Shown: positions 5,914 through 6,637 of the stretch, one piece after another
Layout: each line of letters begins with the position of its first letter
How positions within the stretch are numbered: the first letter of the stretch is position 1
Source: Christensenellaceae bacterium
GTDB taxonomy: Bacteria; Bacillota; Clostridia; Christensenellales; UBA1750
Length of the DNA: 6,637 nucleotides
Assembly: GCA_031287285.1 (NCBI GenBank)
Contig: JAITTC010000010.1
Span: forward strand, 1-6,637
Direction of reading: 5' to 3'
Notes under the pieces: model-generated
Seen by the model: only the letters and a program-made list of their open reading frames with translations
The model's database searches: none
Told to the model about the DNA's origin: nothing
Position numbers and translations under genes: made by a program

Positions 5914-5963
5914 GGCTAAGCCCGCGCTAAATTGTTTTTTTGCGCGGGCTTAGCCTTGTTTTG
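5914..5963 (+). terminator. Intrinsic terminator of tRNA-Leu
   Basis: A perfect 14-base stem, GGCTAAGCCCGCGC (5914-5927) with its complement (5942-5955), extended by one A-T pair at 5913/5956. The 14-base loop itself contains seven T's, and the tail is TTGTTTTG. It starts 6 bases after the CCA end. Read on the minus strand the stem has no U-run, so it is at best a weak terminator for the surface-protein gene arriving from the right. Confidence 0.88.
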
Positions 5964-6004
5964 CGGCAAATTTGGCGCTAACTTCACCGGACGCCGTTCA
6001 CCTT

Positions 6005-6637
6005 TTAACGGCAGCAGCCCGGCGGGCAGTAGCGATTGATAAAGCAAGGGCTTCCTTCCGGGTAGGAAACGCTTGCCGTAAGCCGCCCCGTGCCGTCGTC
6101 CGTGACGGCGACGGTAACTGGGTAGCTGCTTTCGTCCATCACCCAGCCGCAGCCGGAGGGGTTCAGCTCCCGAATTGTGCAGCCGTACACCCCCGCCTGA
6201 CCGAACGTGACCGCCGGGAACGCGATATTGCCGCAGGCGTCGTTCGTCGCCCGCGCAAGCTCGCCGCCGTTTTGGTCAAACAACCCGAAGGTGAACATAT
6301 CCGCGCCAAGGCAGGCGCCATACAAGCTCTTCTTCGCCGTAATCATCGCTTCGGCGGGTTCCGGCGAGCCTTCGTAGCTGTTCGTGAAGCTTGGCTGGCC
6401 TTGCGGATAGTGGATGCTCGACGTTAACCGGCCCGTGCCGTCGTCCGTGACGGTAACGACGGCGGGATAGCTTCTGGGATCGGTCGCCCAGCCGCCGCCG
6501 CTTTGACTCGTTTCCCGCACCGTGTAGCTGTAGGTGCCCGGCTTGGCGTATGGGATGCCGGGGAAGGTTACGTTCCCCGCCGCGTCGTTCGCCGCGGCGG
6601 CGACGGGGCTGCCGCTCTCATCAAAAACGCCAAAAAC
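6005..6637 (-). CDS. Surface protein with Spy0128/FctA-type isopeptide pilin domains, C-terminal part (5' end beyond window)
   Basis: The minus strand is open in one frame from the right edge to TAA at 6005-6007 (210 residues seen; N-terminus missing). It contains two tandem domains of the Streptococcus pilin-like isopeptide family, at residues 2-88 and 117-203, which align without gaps with roughly half the residues identical. Hallmarks are DAAGNVTFP, KPGTYSYTVRE, SYPAVVTVTDDGTGRLT and a final F.N.Y strand. In the last domain the predicted isopeptide residues are Lys103 (K in KSLYG), catalytic Glu157 (IRE) and Asn201 (FINRY). In the preceding domain Glu42 and Asn86 are seen, and its Lys lies outside the window. 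The family forms self-crosslinked, protease-resistant stalks outside the cell. Unusually, the last domain has eight cysteines while the other has none in view. The protein ends CPPGCCR, with no LPXTG sortase signal or membrane helix. Confidence 0.88.
   Translation of the reverse strand, partial: VFGVFDESGSPVAAAANDAAGNVTFPGIPYAKPGTYSYTVRETSQSGGGWATDPRSYPAVVTVTDDGTGRLTSSIHYPQGQPSFTNSYEGSPEPAEAMITAKKSLYGACLGADMFTFGLFDQNGGELARATNDACGNIAFPAVTFGQAGVYGCTIRELNPSGCGWVMDESSYPVTVAVTDDGTGRLTASVSYPEGSPCFINRYCPPGCCR
6087..6453. repeat. 345-base spaced coding repeat within the pilin-domain gene
   Basis: An identical 22-base segment occurs at 6087-6108 and 6432-6453, encoding the DDGTGRL core of each domain. 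The offset of 345 bases equals 115 codons, the length of one domain plus linker. It reflects tandem duplication of the domain and is a possible site of recombination that changes repeat number. Confidence 0.7.

Noticed and set aside
6092..6109. GCCGTC/GACGGC hairpin inside the pilin gene
   Set aside because: It lies within the conserved DDGTG coding stretch, so codon choice explains it.
1..6637. CRISPR array, insertion sequence or toxin-antitoxin pair
   Set aside because: No regularly spaced repeat array, transposase motif, terminal inverted repeat or small paired genes were found; the only periodic element is the A-tract stretch at 3336-3384.

Overview
The window looks like chromosomal DNA of a GC-rich Gram-positive bacterium, most likely a gut-type Clostridia (Bacillota). 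This is inferred from the mix of families: two small lipoproteins (one with a copper-amine-oxidase-like stalk domain), a DUF6273 protein, an isopeptide-forming (Spy0128/FctA-type) surface protein, an OmpR/PhoB-type two-component pair, strong AGGAGG-type ribosome sites and sigma-A promoters. No phage, insertion sequence or CRISPR array is visible. Apart from one tRNA, every gene is on the minus strand, so the layout reads right to left.

Right edge (6637 down to 6005): the C-terminal part of a surface protein made of repeated isopeptide pilin domains, ending in a cysteine-rich last domain with no sortase signal. Next (5964 down to 5640) is a short control region. It holds a plus-strand tRNA-Leu(GAG) with its own promoter, leader hairpin and terminator, and a divergent minus-strand promoter.

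That divergent promoter drives the central operon: a winged-helix response regulator, a membrane histidine kinase joined to it by an ATGA overlap, and, after a 73-base gap filled with phased A-tracts, a lipoprotein of probable beta-propeller type. The operon ends at a strong intrinsic terminator (2133-2162). The order regulator-kinase-propeller lipoprotein resembles the actinobacterial mtrA-mtrB-lpqB cluster in design, although the lipoprotein shows no clear sequence relationship to LpqB by eye. The kinase would sense an envelope signal through its external domain and phosphorylate the regulator; the lipoprotein is well placed to modulate the kinase from outside.

To the left follow a stalk-domain lipoprotein, possibly with an ECF-type promoter and a leader hairpin, and a separately promoted NADP-type short-chain dehydrogenase/epimerase-like protein. 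After a large palindrome comes the N-terminal part of a DUF6273 protein that runs off the left edge.

The points most worth a second look are the kinase-lipoprotein module with its phased A-tract repeat, the cysteine-rich terminal pilin domain, and the probable TTG start of the regulator.
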